Below are positions 6,781-14,356 of a stretch of 22,322 nt of DNA, one piece after another (position 1 is the stretch's first letter; each line of letters opens with the position of its first letter). The notes below the pieces were generated by a model. It was given only the letters and a program-made list of their open reading frames with translations, did not search any database and was not told the DNA's origin. A program made the position numbers and the translations under genes. This DNA comes from UBA1479 sp963972065 (GTDB lineage: Bacteria > Pseudomonadota > Alphaproteobacteria > Rhodospirillales > Casp-alpha2): the NCBI GenBank assembly GCA_963972065.1, contig CAXAVJ010000056.1, forward strand, positions 1-22,322, given 5' to 3'.

Positions 6781-8679
6781 ATGCTGCATGTAAACGACAT
6801 GACTTTTCGCCTGGGCGGCCGCGTGCTGTTCGAAAAGGCCACATTGCACCTGCCCCAGGGCAGGAAGATGGGCCTTGTCGGACGCAACGGAACCGGCAAG
6901 ACGACCTTGTTCCGAATGATCCTGGGCGAGGCCCATCCGGACGAAGGTTCCGTGCGCGTGCGCCCCAGTGCCCGCATCGGCACGGTGACGCAGGAAGCAC
7001 CCTCGGGGGCGACCAGCCTGCTCGACACCGTGCTGGCCGCCGACACGGAGCGTAGCGCCCTTTTGGCCGAGGCCGAGACGGTGAAGGACCCGATGCGGAT
7101 CGCCGACATCCACAACCGCCTCGCCGATATCGATGCTCAGACCGCTCCTGCCCGCGCCGCCCGCATCCTGTCCGGGCTCGGCTTCGATGAAGCGGCCCAG
7201 GCCCGTGCCTGTAGCGAATTTTCCGGCGGCTGGCGTATGCGCGTGGCGCTGGCGGCGACGCTGTTTTCGCGGCCTGATTTTCTGTTGCTGGACGAACCGA
7301 CCAACCACCTGGACCTCGAAGCGGCGATGTGGCTGGAAACCTATCTGGCGTCCTGGCCGGGCACGCTGCTGGTTATCAGCCACGACCGCACGATGCTCAA
7401 CAAGGTCGTCGACGAGATCGCCCATCTGTCCGAATTGAAACTGACCCGCTATGCCGGCAATTATGACCGGTTCGAGCGCACGCGCCGCGAACGCATGACC
7501 CAGCAGGTCAAACTGCAGGCCAAGCAACTGTCCGAGCAGCGCCGCATCCAATCCTTCGTCGACCGGTTCCGCGCCAAGGCGACCAAGGCCAAGCAGGCGC
7601 AAAGCCGCATGAAGATGCTGGCCCGCATGGAGCCCATCGCTTCGGTCGTCGAGGATAAGACGACAACCTTCAACTTCCCCGACCCCACCCCTCTGTCCCC
7701 GCCCCTGATCGCCATGGACGAGGTCAGCGTCGGCTATGGCGCCGAGCCGATTCTGAAGAATCTGGACCTGCGCATCGACATGGACGACCGCATCGGCCTG
7801 ATCGGCGCCAACGGCAACGGCAAATCGACCCTGATCAAGATGCTGGCCGACCGCCTGAAACCGCAGGCCGGCAAGATCGTCAAGTCCTCCAAGCTGAAGA
7901 TCGGCTATTTCGCCCAGCATCAGCAGGAAGAGTTGAACCTGAATGAATCCCCGTTCCAGCACATGGCGCGGATCATGCCCATGGCGACGGAAACCAAGGT
8001 GCGGTCCCACCTGGGCCGGTTCGGGTTTTCCGGTGACCTCGCCAACAGCAAGGTCGAGGTCCTGTCCGGCGGCGAGAAGGCGCGGCTTCTGTTCGCGCTG
8101 ATGAGCACCGAAGCGCCGCATATCCTGTTCCTGGATGAGCCGACCAACCACCTGGACGTTGACGCCCGCGAAGCCCTGGTCCAGGCGTTGAACGAATATG
8201 ACGGCGCCATCGTCCTGGTGACCCATGATTCGCATCTGATCGACCTTGTCTGCGATCGCCTGTGGCTGGTTGCCGACGGCGCCTGCAAGCCCTTCGAGGG
8301 CGACCTGGATGCCTATGCCGGGTTGTTGATGGAACAGCGTCGCCTGGCCCGCCGTGAAGTCCGCGCCGCCAAGGACGGCGACAGCGTCGCCCCGATCGAC
8401 AAAAAGGAACTGCGCCGCGAACGCGCCCGCCGGCGCGAGGAGACGGCGGCCCTGCGCAAATCAGTCGTCGATGCCGAGCGCAAGATGGAAAAGCTGACCC
8501 AGGAGATATCGGCCCTGGAGGCCAAACTAGCCGATCCCGATATCTACAACGGGCCGACGGCCAAGCTGATGGACCTGCAACTCGCCCATAAGAAGGCCAA
8601 GGACAAGATGGCCGAAACGGAACAGCAATGGCTGAGCGCCCAGGAAACCATCGACGGAGCCCTGGACGAGGCGTCATGA
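6781..8679 (+). CDS. YheS-type ABC-F ribosome-associated ATPase
   Basis: A 632-residue ABC-F protein: two ATPase cassettes on one chain and no membrane domain. Members bind the ribosomal E site and rescue or tune translation. Cassette 1 has Walker A GRNGTGKT (34-41), signature FSGGW (147-151) and Walker B LLLDEP (168-173, E172). The basic P-site tRNA-interaction linker spans about 232-290, including RFRAKATKAKQAQSR. Cassette 2 has GANGNGKST (342-350), LSGGE (428-432) and LFLDEP (449-454). A charged coiled-coil C-terminal domain covers about 540-630. The length and C-terminal coiled coil match YheS better than EttA or YbiT. The ATG has no ribosome binding site and aligns with the YheS start. 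The stop overlaps the next gene (ATGA), the first of three coupled genes. Confidence 0.93.
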   Translation: MLHVNDMTFRLGGRVLFEKATLHLPQGRKMGLVGRNGTGKTTLFRMILGEAHPDEGSVRVRPSARIGTVTQEAPSGATSLLDTVLAADTERSALLAEAETVKDPMRIADIHNRLADIDAQTAPARAARILSGLGFDEAAQARACSEFSGGWRMRVALAATLFSRPDFLLLDEPTNHLDLEAAMWLETYLASWPGTLLVISHDRTMLNKVVDEIAHLSELKLTRYAGNYDRFERTRRERMTQQVKLQAKQLSEQRRIQSFVDRFRAKATKAKQAQSRMKMLARMEPIASVVEDKTTTFNFPDPTPLSPPLIAMDEVSVGYGAEPILKNLDLRIDMDDRIGLIGANGNGKSTLIKMLADRLKPQAGKIVKSSKLKIGYFAQHQQEELNLNESPFQHMARIMPMATETKVRSHLGRFGFSGDLANSKVEVLSGGEKARLLFALMSTEAPHILFLDEPTNHLDVDAREALVQALNEYDGAIVLVTHDSHLIDLVCDRLWLVADGACKPFEGDLDAYAGLLMEQRRLARREVRAAKDGDSVAPIDKKELRRERARRREETAALRKSVVDAERKMEKLTQEISALEAKLADPDIYNGPTAKLMDLQLAHKKAKDKMAETEQQWLSAQETIDGALDEAS

Positions 8680-9524
8680 CCGCATCCGTGCCGTCCATCC
8701 CGTCATCCGCCGCGCCGCGGCTGACCGACTGGACCGGACGACGCCATCCCCCTGCCCCCGACGCCCGCATCCTGTCCCTGGTGCCGTCCCTGACGGAAAC
8801 CCTGTTCGCGCTCGGTCTGGGCGACAATATCGTCGGACGCACGGCCTTCTGCGTCCATCCCGCGGACAGGGTCAAAGGGGTCAAAAGCGTCGGCGGCACC
8901 AAGCAGGTGAATTGGCAGAAGGTTACGGCGGCGGCCCCCACCCATGTGGTCCTCAACGTCGATGAAAACCCGAAAGAGATGGCCGATGAAATGGCGGCCC
9001 GGGGAATCGTGCCCGTGGTCCCCCATCCCCTGTCCCCCGCCGACAACGGCCCGCTGATCCGCCTGCTGGGCGATGTGTTCGGACGCCCCGACGCGGCCGA
9101 TGACTTAGCCAGGCACTTCGAGGATGCCCTGGCGGCGATCGCCGCCGCCCGGCCCGTGACGGAGTCCCGCGTCCTCTATCTGATCTGGAAGGCGCCCTGG
9201 ATGACCGTCGGCCCGGACACCTATATCGCGCGCACCCTCGACCTGATCGGCTGGCGCACCTGGGCCCCGCCGGCGGCGGCGCGCTATCCGGAGATCGAGA
9301 TGACCGACGTCGTTCTCGGCGATGTCGACCGGGTGCTGTTTTCGTCGGAGCCCTTCCCCTTCACCGAGGATCACTTGGCAGCCTTCCGCGCCGACCACCC
9401 GGACCACGCCGACAAGGCGCAGATGGTTGATGGCGAGATGCTGTCCTGGTACGGCGTCCGGGCAACGGAGAGCCTTTCCTATCTCAAAGATCTGGCCGAC
9501 AGCGCGTCGGCGTCCCGCCCATGA
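8676..9524 (+). CDS. BtuF-like helical-backbone metal/cobalamin-binding protein, no signal peptide
   Basis: A 282-residue protein of the TroA-like/BtuF substrate-binding fold (COG0614 type), with RILSLVPSLTETLFALGLGDNIVG near the N-terminus and SVGGTKQVNWQKV following, both typical of cobalamin-binding homologues. Classical BtuF is periplasmic and feeds vitamin B12 to BtuCD. Here the N-terminus is polar and Pro-rich, with no signal peptide or lipobox, so the protein is probably cytoplasmic. No BtuCD permease is nearby; instead it sits between an ABC-F ATPase and an MFS transporter, overlapping both by ATGA. The ATG at 8676 follows a GAGG site. Ligand unknown; corrinoid or another metal chelate is only family-based inference. 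Confidence 0.8.
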   Translation: MTASVPSIPSSAAPRLTDWTGRRHPPAPDARILSLVPSLTETLFALGLGDNIVGRTAFCVHPADRVKGVKSVGGTKQVNWQKVTAAAPTHVVLNVDENPKEMADEMAARGIVPVVPHPLSPADNGPLIRLLGDVFGRPDAADDLARHFEDALAAIAAARPVTESRVLYLIWKAPWMTVGPDTYIARTLDLIGWRTWAPPAAARYPEIEMTDVVLGDVDRVLFSSEPFPFTEDHLAAFRADHPDHADKAQMVDGEMLSWYGVRATESLSYLKDLADSASASRP

Positions 9525-10690
9525 CGCCGGACACGGGCGCACCGCGCCTGGCCCCCTTGCGCTTGGCCTTGTTTTACGGCGGCATCTTTCTGGCGCTGGG
9601 CATCATGGGGCCGTTCTGGCCGCTGTGGCTCAAGGAGCGGGGCTTGGACGCGGAACAGATCGGCTTGGTATTCGCCCTAGGCACCCTGGCCCGGCTGGCC
9701 GTCACGCCCTACTTCGCCCGCGCTGCCGACCGTGCCGGCGAACGCAAGCGCATCCTGGTGCTGCTCTGCTTCCTTGGCGCCGTGACCTTCCTTGCCTTCC
9801 GTTGGGCCGAGGGTTTCTGGCCCATCATCCTGGTCACCGTGGTGTTCTATGCCAGCAGGGGTCCTGTGCTGCCATTGACGGAAAGCCTGACCATGCTGAC
9901 CCGGCAACGGGTCCCCTTCGACTACGGCCGGGTGCGGCTATGGGGCTCGATCACCTTCATCATCGGGGCATGGGGGATGGGCCTGATTCTGACCGATGCT
10001 CCCGTGGACTGGATCCACTGGTCCATCTTCGCCTCCATCGCCGTGACCTTCTTCTGCGCCCTTGCCCTGCCCGACACGCGCGCACCGATCGCCGCAAAAG
10101 ACGGCCGGCCGTTCCGCGAGATCATGGCCGTGCCCGGTCTCATGGCGGCGATGACGGCGGCGACCTGCATCCAGGCATCCCATGCGGTCTACTACAACTT
10201 CGGCTCCATCCACTGGCTGGCGGCAGGCCACGGGGCGGATGTCATCGGCGCGCTTTGGGCCGAGGGCGTGATCGCCGAAATCCTGCTGTTCACCTTTGCC
10301 GCCGCCACCGTGCGGCGCATCGGCGCGGTCCGCATGATCGCCATCGGCGCCGCCGCCGCGACCCTGCGCTGGGCCGGCACGGCAGGGACCACGGACCTGG
10401 AATGGCTGATCCTGCTACAGGCCCTGCACGGGCTCAGCTACGGCGCGACGCACCTGGGCATCATCCACCTGATCACCGAGCGGGTGGACCCCTCCCTGTC
10501 GGCCTCCGCGCAAAGCCTGTTCGCCATTACCCTTGGCGTCGGCATGAGCGCTGCGTCCTATGGCGCCGGACTGCTGTTCTCATCTCTGGGCGGCGGCGCC
10601 TTCTGGGCCATGTCGGCGCTCGCCCTGGCCGGCGCCGGATTCGCCGGATTCTCTATACTGGTACGCAGCAAAGCTGCCTCCGGCGGGTGA
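9521..10690 (+). CDS. MFS transporter, HcaT-like (MFS_1 family)
   Basis: A 389-residue major facilitator with about 12 hydrophobic helices. Early features are FYGGIFLALGIMGPFWPLWL (helix 1) and an Arg/Asp-containing loop ARAADRAGERKR between helices 2 and 3. The segment YGRVRLWGSITFI (about 135-147) is characteristic of the HcaT (3-phenylpropionate) and nucleoside/H+ symporter-like MFS_1 group. The true substrate is unknown; the neighbouring BtuF-like protein does not settle it. The start overlaps the previous stop as ATGA, so it is the last gene of the ABC-F operon. A GC hairpin (GGCGGG 10682-10687 / CCCGCC 10696-10701) straddles the stop, without a U-tract, and might act as a weak 3' structure. 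Confidence 0.88.
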   Translation: MTPDTGAPRLAPLRLALFYGGIFLALGIMGPFWPLWLKERGLDAEQIGLVFALGTLARLAVTPYFARAADRAGERKRILVLLCFLGAVTFLAFRWAEGFWPIILVTVVFYASRGPVLPLTESLTMLTRQRVPFDYGRVRLWGSITFIIGAWGMGLILTDAPVDWIHWSIFASIAVTFFCALALPDTRAPIAAKDGRPFREIMAVPGLMAAMTAATCIQASHAVYYNFGSIHWLAAGHGADVIGALWAEGVIAEILLFTFAAATVRRIGAVRMIAIGAAAATLRWAGTAGTTDLEWLILLQALHGLSYGATHLGIIHLITERVDPSLSASAQSLFAITLGVGMSAASYGAGLLFSSLGGGAFWAMSALALAGAGFAGFSILVRSKAASGG

Positions 10691-10877
10691 AATTCCCCGC
10701 CAGCGGCAAATTCACATTTGTAGATATGTAAACAATTTGCGTTGGTTTTTGCGGCTTTCGAAACAGAAACCGAATACAAATACGTACAGATTGGTTTTAT
10801 AAGTGAACCCTTAACCAATGAATCATAAAATCGAGATCACCCGGGGTGGGGAATTTCTGAGGGTAGGGAGGTGAGAC
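10691..10877. promoter_or_regulatory. AT-rich intergenic region with inverted repeat before the membrane protein
   Basis: This 187-base gap is AT-rich against its neighbours. It contains a perfect inverted repeat ATTGGTT (10790-10796) / AACCAAT (10813-10819), spaced by 16 bases. A tentative -10 TATAAG (10798-10803) sits inside the repeat, so a protein binding the dyad would cover the promoter. The -35 at 10775-10780 is poor. TTGGTTTT also occurs at 10742-10749. A GGGAGG ribosome binding site at 10866-10871 serves the next gene. Confidence 0.3.
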
Positions 10878-11420
10878 GTGGGTTACCTAGATTCACTGCT
10901 GGGAATCTTCAAGTTCACGAAAGATACAGACTTGGTCGCCGCGACCTGTTTGGTGCTGTTGCTGTCGAGTGTCATCGGCGGCATGCTGTCCAGCATCTTC
11001 AAGGCATTCGGCGGCCCGCTGAAACCCATCGCCTTTCAGGAAACCAACGGCTTCCGGGTCCTGCTGTTCTATGAAATCTGCCTGATCGCGGTCATCTTCT
11101 ATTACCACATGAACGTGACCGGCCGGATCGACGCCATCCAGGCCATCTTCTGGGTCACGACCATGCTGTCCATGCCGGTCTTGTGGTTCATGGGTTCCGT
11201 CATCACCCAGGTCCTGTTCTGGGCGAAAATTTCGAAGAACAAGAAGGCCTACCGCGAATTGGTCGCCAAGCGGAAATATGCCAAGCACAAGAAAATGCAG
11301 GAAAAGATCCGCGAAGAGACCAAGGAATCGCGGGAAGCCCAGACACAGCGCGCCGAGATCACGGCCAAGGGCAAGAAAGGCCACCAGGCGACGGTGAAGC
11401 GCCGCCGCGCCGATAGCTGA
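10878..11420 (+). CDS. Hypothetical three-helix membrane protein with long basic C-terminal tail
   Basis: 180 residues, not recognised. It starts at GTG six bases after GGGAGG. Three predicted membrane helices lie at about residues 19-40, 61-77 and 88-115. They are followed by a highly charged tail (116-180) rich in Lys, Arg and Glu, likely helical or coiled coil from about 124 to 165 (RELVAKRKYAKHKKMQEKIR), ending in KRRRADS. No signal peptide separate from helix 1 is evident. It has its own AT-rich upstream region and stands alone, convergent with iclR. The tail could contact nucleic acid, ribosomes or acidic lipids, but that is inference. The clear ribosome binding site and coding-like composition argue that it is a real gene. 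Confidence 0.75.
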   Translation: MGYLDSLLGIFKFTKDTDLVAATCLVLLLSSVIGGMLSSIFKAFGGPLKPIAFQETNGFRVLLFYEICLIAVIFYYHMNVTGRIDAIQAIFWVTTMLSMPVLWFMGSVITQVLFWAKISKNKKAYRELVAKRKYAKHKKMQEKIREETKESREAQTQRAEITAKGKKGHQATVKRRRADS

Positions 11421-11437
11421 CAACCTTTCCTCACGCA

Positions 11438-11454
11438 GGCAGAGGTATTCTGCC
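11438..11454. terminator. Small hairpin between convergent genes
   Basis: GGCAGA (11438-11443), a 5-base loop, then TCTGCC (11449-11454), midway between the stop of the membrane protein and the stop of iclR. There is no clear U-tract on either strand, so at best it is a weak bidirectional terminator. Confidence 0.3.
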
Positions 11455-11471
11455 CACCCCCCATATTTGAT

Positions 11472-12251
11472 CTATTCTGAGGCCAACTCGCCGCCCACCT
11501 GGGACAGCATGGCCGCGGCACGGCGCAGCGCCGGCACGAAAGACTGCGCCCGTTCCATGGACATCCGCACGGTCGGCCCATGACAGGCAAGCGTGCCGGC
11601 CAGGCGGCCCTTGGCGTCGGTGACGGGCACGGCGACGGCGACCATGCCTTCGATGAATTCCTGATTGTCGGTGCCGACCTTTTCCCGGCGGATGGCTTCA
11701 AGGTTGGCAAGCAGCGCATCCGGTTCTGTAATCGTACCCGGCGTATGGGGGATCAGATCGAGGGCCTGGATCATCTGGCGGCGTCGCCCGGCGGGCAGCG
11801 AGGCCAGATAGAGCTTGCCGCTGGCCGTGCAATGCAAAGGCACCCGAGAGCCGATGGGCAACTGCGTGCGCAGCGGCCATTTCGTTTCCACCCGGTCGAT
11901 GTAATACATCTCCCCGCCCATCGGGATGTTGAAGTTGCAGGTCTCGCCGATTTCCTGCGACAGATCGGTCAGGATGCGGTGGCGCTGGCTGTAGTCCGTG
12001 TCGACGGCGACGGTCGCCATGGCAAGGTCGCGCAGCCTGGGGCCGATGCTCAACCCATCGCCGGACGGTGACGGCGTAACAAAGCCGGTTTCCGTCAACA
12101 ACGCGCACAGCCGATGCACCGTCGCCTTGGGCAGCCCGGTCAGGTCGGCGATCTTGGCCGCGCTGAGCGGCCGGCCCTCGCCGACCATGGCCTCGACAAT
12201 CTCCAGCGCACGGATCGACCGCGAACCCTTTTCGTCTCCGTTGTTCGCCAT
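11472..12251 (-). CDS. IclR family transcriptional regulator
   Basis: A 259-residue IclR-type regulator. The N-terminal winged helix-turn-helix (about residues 10-70) contains RSIRALEIVEAM and LTGLPKATVHRLCALLTETGFV. The C-terminal ligand domain contains CHGPTV-type and LHCTASGKLYLA segments (the latter near residue 140), the usual effector-binding core. IclR proteins commonly repress catabolic and transport genes and release DNA on binding a small organic acid. It sits 53 bases after dctM on the same strand, so it is probably the last cistron of the TRAP operon and regulates it and perhaps the divergent GMC gene. The ATG at 12251 is preferred to a TTG two codons upstream; no strong ribosome binding site is visible. 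Confidence 0.9.
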   Translation of the reverse strand: MANNGDEKGSRSIRALEIVEAMVGEGRPLSAAKIADLTGLPKATVHRLCALLTETGFVTPSPSGDGLSIGPRLRDLAMATVAVDTDYSQRHRILTDLSQEIGETCNFNIPMGGEMYYIDRVETKWPLRTQLPIGSRVPLHCTASGKLYLASLPAGRRRQMIQALDLIPHTPGTITEPDALLANLEAIRREKVGTDNQEFIEGMVAVAVPVTDAKGRLAGTLACHGPTVRMSMERAQSFVPALRRAAAMLSQVGGELASE

Positions 12252-12304
12252 AACCAACTATGCCATCCGCATGAACCGAAATCGACGCAGCACCGCCGCC
12301 GAAC

Positions 12305-13624
12305 CTATTCCCCGTAGATGTAGCCCGGCAGCCACAACGCGATTTGAGGAAAAACCATGATCAGGATGAGACCGAACAACTGGATCACCATGAACTGCAT
12401 CATGCCGATGTAAATGTCCTTGAGATCCCACTCCGGCACCACGCCTTTCAGGAAGTACGCTGATAGCGCCACCGGTGGCGATAGCCAAGCTGTTTGCAGG
12501 TTAACCGCAACCAGAATACCGAACCACACCAGATTGAAGCCAAGCTGTTCAATCAACGGCAACAGGATCGGCACGATGATCAGCACGATCGGCACCCATT
12601 CCAGCGGCCAGCCCAGCAGGAAGATCAGGGCCATGATCATGACCAGCAAAACCATGGGCGGCAGGTCCAGGCCGAGCAGCAGTTCCGTCAGCATGGTCGG
12701 CGTACCAAGCCGCGAGAACACCGCGCCGAAGAAGTTGGAAGCCGCGACCAGGATCAGGATCAGGGCTGAGATTTCCAGCGTCTTGATCAGGGCTTCCCTG
12801 AACTTCTTGAAGGTCATCCGCCGATAGGCAAGCGTCAGCAGCAAGGCGCCGGCGGCACCGCAGCCCGCCCCTTCGGTCGGGGTCGCCAAGCCGAACATGA
12901 TGGAGCCAAGCGCCGAAAACACCAGAAGCGCCGGCGGCACCAGACCAAGAATGAACTCCCGGACAATCTCGCCCATGCTGCCCGCGCGGTCTTCGATGGG
13001 CAGTGCCGGCCCAAGTGCCGGATTAATCATGCAGCGGCCGATGGCATAGACGGCATAGAGGAACGCCATCATGATGCCGGGGATGATCGCGGCGGCGAAC
13101 AGGTCCGTGACCGGCACCTCAAGTACCGGACCCATGACCACCAGCATGATCGAGGGTGGGATCAGGATGCCGAGCGTTCCGCCTGCGGTGATCGTGCCGG
13201 CGGCCAGTCGCACGTCGTAGCCGGACCTGTTCATGGTCTTGGCCGCCATGATGCCGAGGATCGTGACCGAGGCGCCAACGATGCCCGTCGCGGCGGCAAA
13301 GATCGTTGATACGAACAACACGGCCAGATAGAGCGATCCGCGCACGCGCGACAACATCAGTTGCACGGCGGCGAACAGGCGTTCCATCAGGCCCGCCTGC
13401 TCCATCAATATCCCCATAAATATGAATAGAGGGACCGCCGCCAATGTCTGCTCCAACATGACGTTCGAGAACTGGAACGTCATCAGGTAGAACACGACCT
13501 TGCCGAACCCGATGTAGCCGAACACGAAGCCGAGAAAGATCAGCGTGAAGGAAATTGGGAAGCCGACGAAAATCGCCAGCAGCATCACCCCGATCAGAAT
13601 AAGACCCAGGATTTCATTTTCCAT
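12305..13624 (-). CDS. dctM: TRAP transporter large membrane subunit (DctM)
   Basis: A 439-residue polytopic protein, the ion-coupled translocating subunit of a tripartite ATP-independent periplasmic transporter. Hallmarks include the N-terminal helix ILGLILIGVMLLAIFVGFPI, PLFIFMGILMEQAGL (65-79) and TAGGTLGILIPPSIMLV (about 146-162). Hydrophobic helices run throughout. The frame allows a GTG four codons upstream, but the ATG at 13624 is better placed relative to the AAGG/GGTGG region that precedes it, and it lies just past the dctQ stop (13627). It works with DctQ and with the periplasmic DctP encoded upstream. Substrate is set by DctP. Confidence 0.95.
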   Translation of the reverse strand: MENEILGLILIGVMLLAIFVGFPISFTLIFLGFVFGYIGFGKVVFYLMTFQFSNVMLEQTLAAVPLFIFMGILMEQAGLMERLFAAVQLMLSRVRGSLYLAVLFVSTIFAAATGIVGASVTILGIMAAKTMNRSGYDVRLAAGTITAGGTLGILIPPSIMLVVMGPVLEVPVTDLFAAAIIPGIMMAFLYAVYAIGRCMINPALGPALPIEDRAGSMGEIVREFILGLVPPALLVFSALGSIMFGLATPTEGAGCGAAGALLLTLAYRRMTFKKFREALIKTLEISALILILVAASNFFGAVFSRLGTPTMLTELLLGLDLPPMVLLVMIMALIFLLGWPLEWVPIVLIIVPILLPLIEQLGFNLVWFGILVAVNLQTAWLSPPVALSAYFLKGVVPEWDLKDIYIGMMQFMVIQLFGLILIMVFPQIALWLPGYIYGE

Positions 13625-13626
13625 TA

Positions 13627-14241
13627 TCAGGGCCACCTTCCCTTAGTCGCGGCGTAGTAGCTTTTGAGGGTTTCCGATATGCCTTGAATGATCAGCAGCG
13701 CAATGCCCACGGGCAGCGCCGTCTTGATCGGTCCCATATGCGGCATCCAGGCGGTGTCCATGCCCTTCTCGCCGCGAATCCAGGCCAGCGAGGCGTAGTC
13801 GGTCGCCATGTAGAGGAACACCAGCATGCCGGGGAAATAGAGCACCAGATAAAGCAGGAGATCGATGCGGCCCTGCATTTTCTCCGGCCACAGGCGGTAA
13901 AGGAAATCGGCGCGGATATGCACACCCTTCGACAGGGCGTAGCCGGCACCGAGCATGAACAAGGCGCCGTACAGCATGCGCGATATGTCATAGGCCCACA
14001 TGGTGGGGGCGATGAACACGTAACGCGCCACGACCTCGTAAACCATTGCGGCGAAAAGCGGCACCGTCAGCCAACAGACAATATTGCCGACGAATAGGCT
14101 GAACCGGTCGATGCCGGTGATCGTCAGCGCCATCCAGTGGGGCATGTCGTCCGGCATCTTGCCCGACGGGTCGCCCCGGCGCTCGGCGATCAGCTCATCG
14201 GTGATATCCAATTCACCGGGATTCGGGTCGTGATCAGCCAT
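13627..14241 (-). CDS. dctQ: TRAP transporter small membrane subunit (DctQ)
   Basis: A 204-residue protein with four hydrophobic helices after a charged N-terminal extension of about 45 residues, longer than in minimal DctQ proteins. Family features are the first helix starting at FSLFVGNIVCWL, the VVARYVF segment, and SRMLYGALFMLGAGYALSKGVHIRAD with the conserved Arg and Asp. It forms the membrane complex with DctM. The ATG at 14241 follows AAGAAGG. It is separated from dctM by two bases and from dctP by a 115-base spacer that holds a stable hairpin. Confidence 0.93.
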   Translation of the reverse strand: MADHDPNPGELDITDELIAERRGDPSGKMPDDMPHWMALTITGIDRFSLFVGNIVCWLTVPLFAAMVYEVVARYVFIAPTMWAYDISRMLYGALFMLGAGYALSKGVHIRADFLYRLWPEKMQGRIDLLLYLVLYFPGMLVFLYMATDYASLAWIRGEKGMDTAWMPHMGPIKTALPVGIALLIIQGISETLKSYYAATKGRWP

Positions 14242-14283
14242 CCGAACCTTCTTTTCCGTTTAGGGTTCCGCGGGAAGACACAG

Positions 14284-14331
14284 CCGGACAATGCGGGGGC
14301 GGGGCAATGGCGCCCGCCCCCGAACGTCCGG
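14284..14331 (-). promoter_or_regulatory. Stable GC hairpin in the dctP-dctQ spacer
   Basis: CGGGGGCGGG (14294-14303) pairs perfectly with CCCGCCCCCG (14313-14322) around a 9-base loop. A second stem CCGGAC (14284-14289) / GTCCGG (14326-14331) extends it past a small internal loop. There is no U-tract in the direction of transcription. Such intercistronic structures often protect the upstream mRNA or partly terminate, raising the binding protein over the membrane subunits. Confidence 0.6.
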
Positions 14332-14356
14332 CGGATGTCATGAGTGAAGGATTAGC

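Noticed and set aside
6565..8235. A 556-codon minus-strand frame opposite the ABC-F gene
   Set aside because: Gln/His/Gly/Arg-rich antisense translation; the plus strand carries two complete ATPase cassettes.
9322..10731. A 469-codon plus-strand frame overlapping the BtuF-like and MFS genes
   Set aside because: Out-of-frame shadow, Arg/His/Pro-rich; the alternative frame gives a normal 12-helix transporter.
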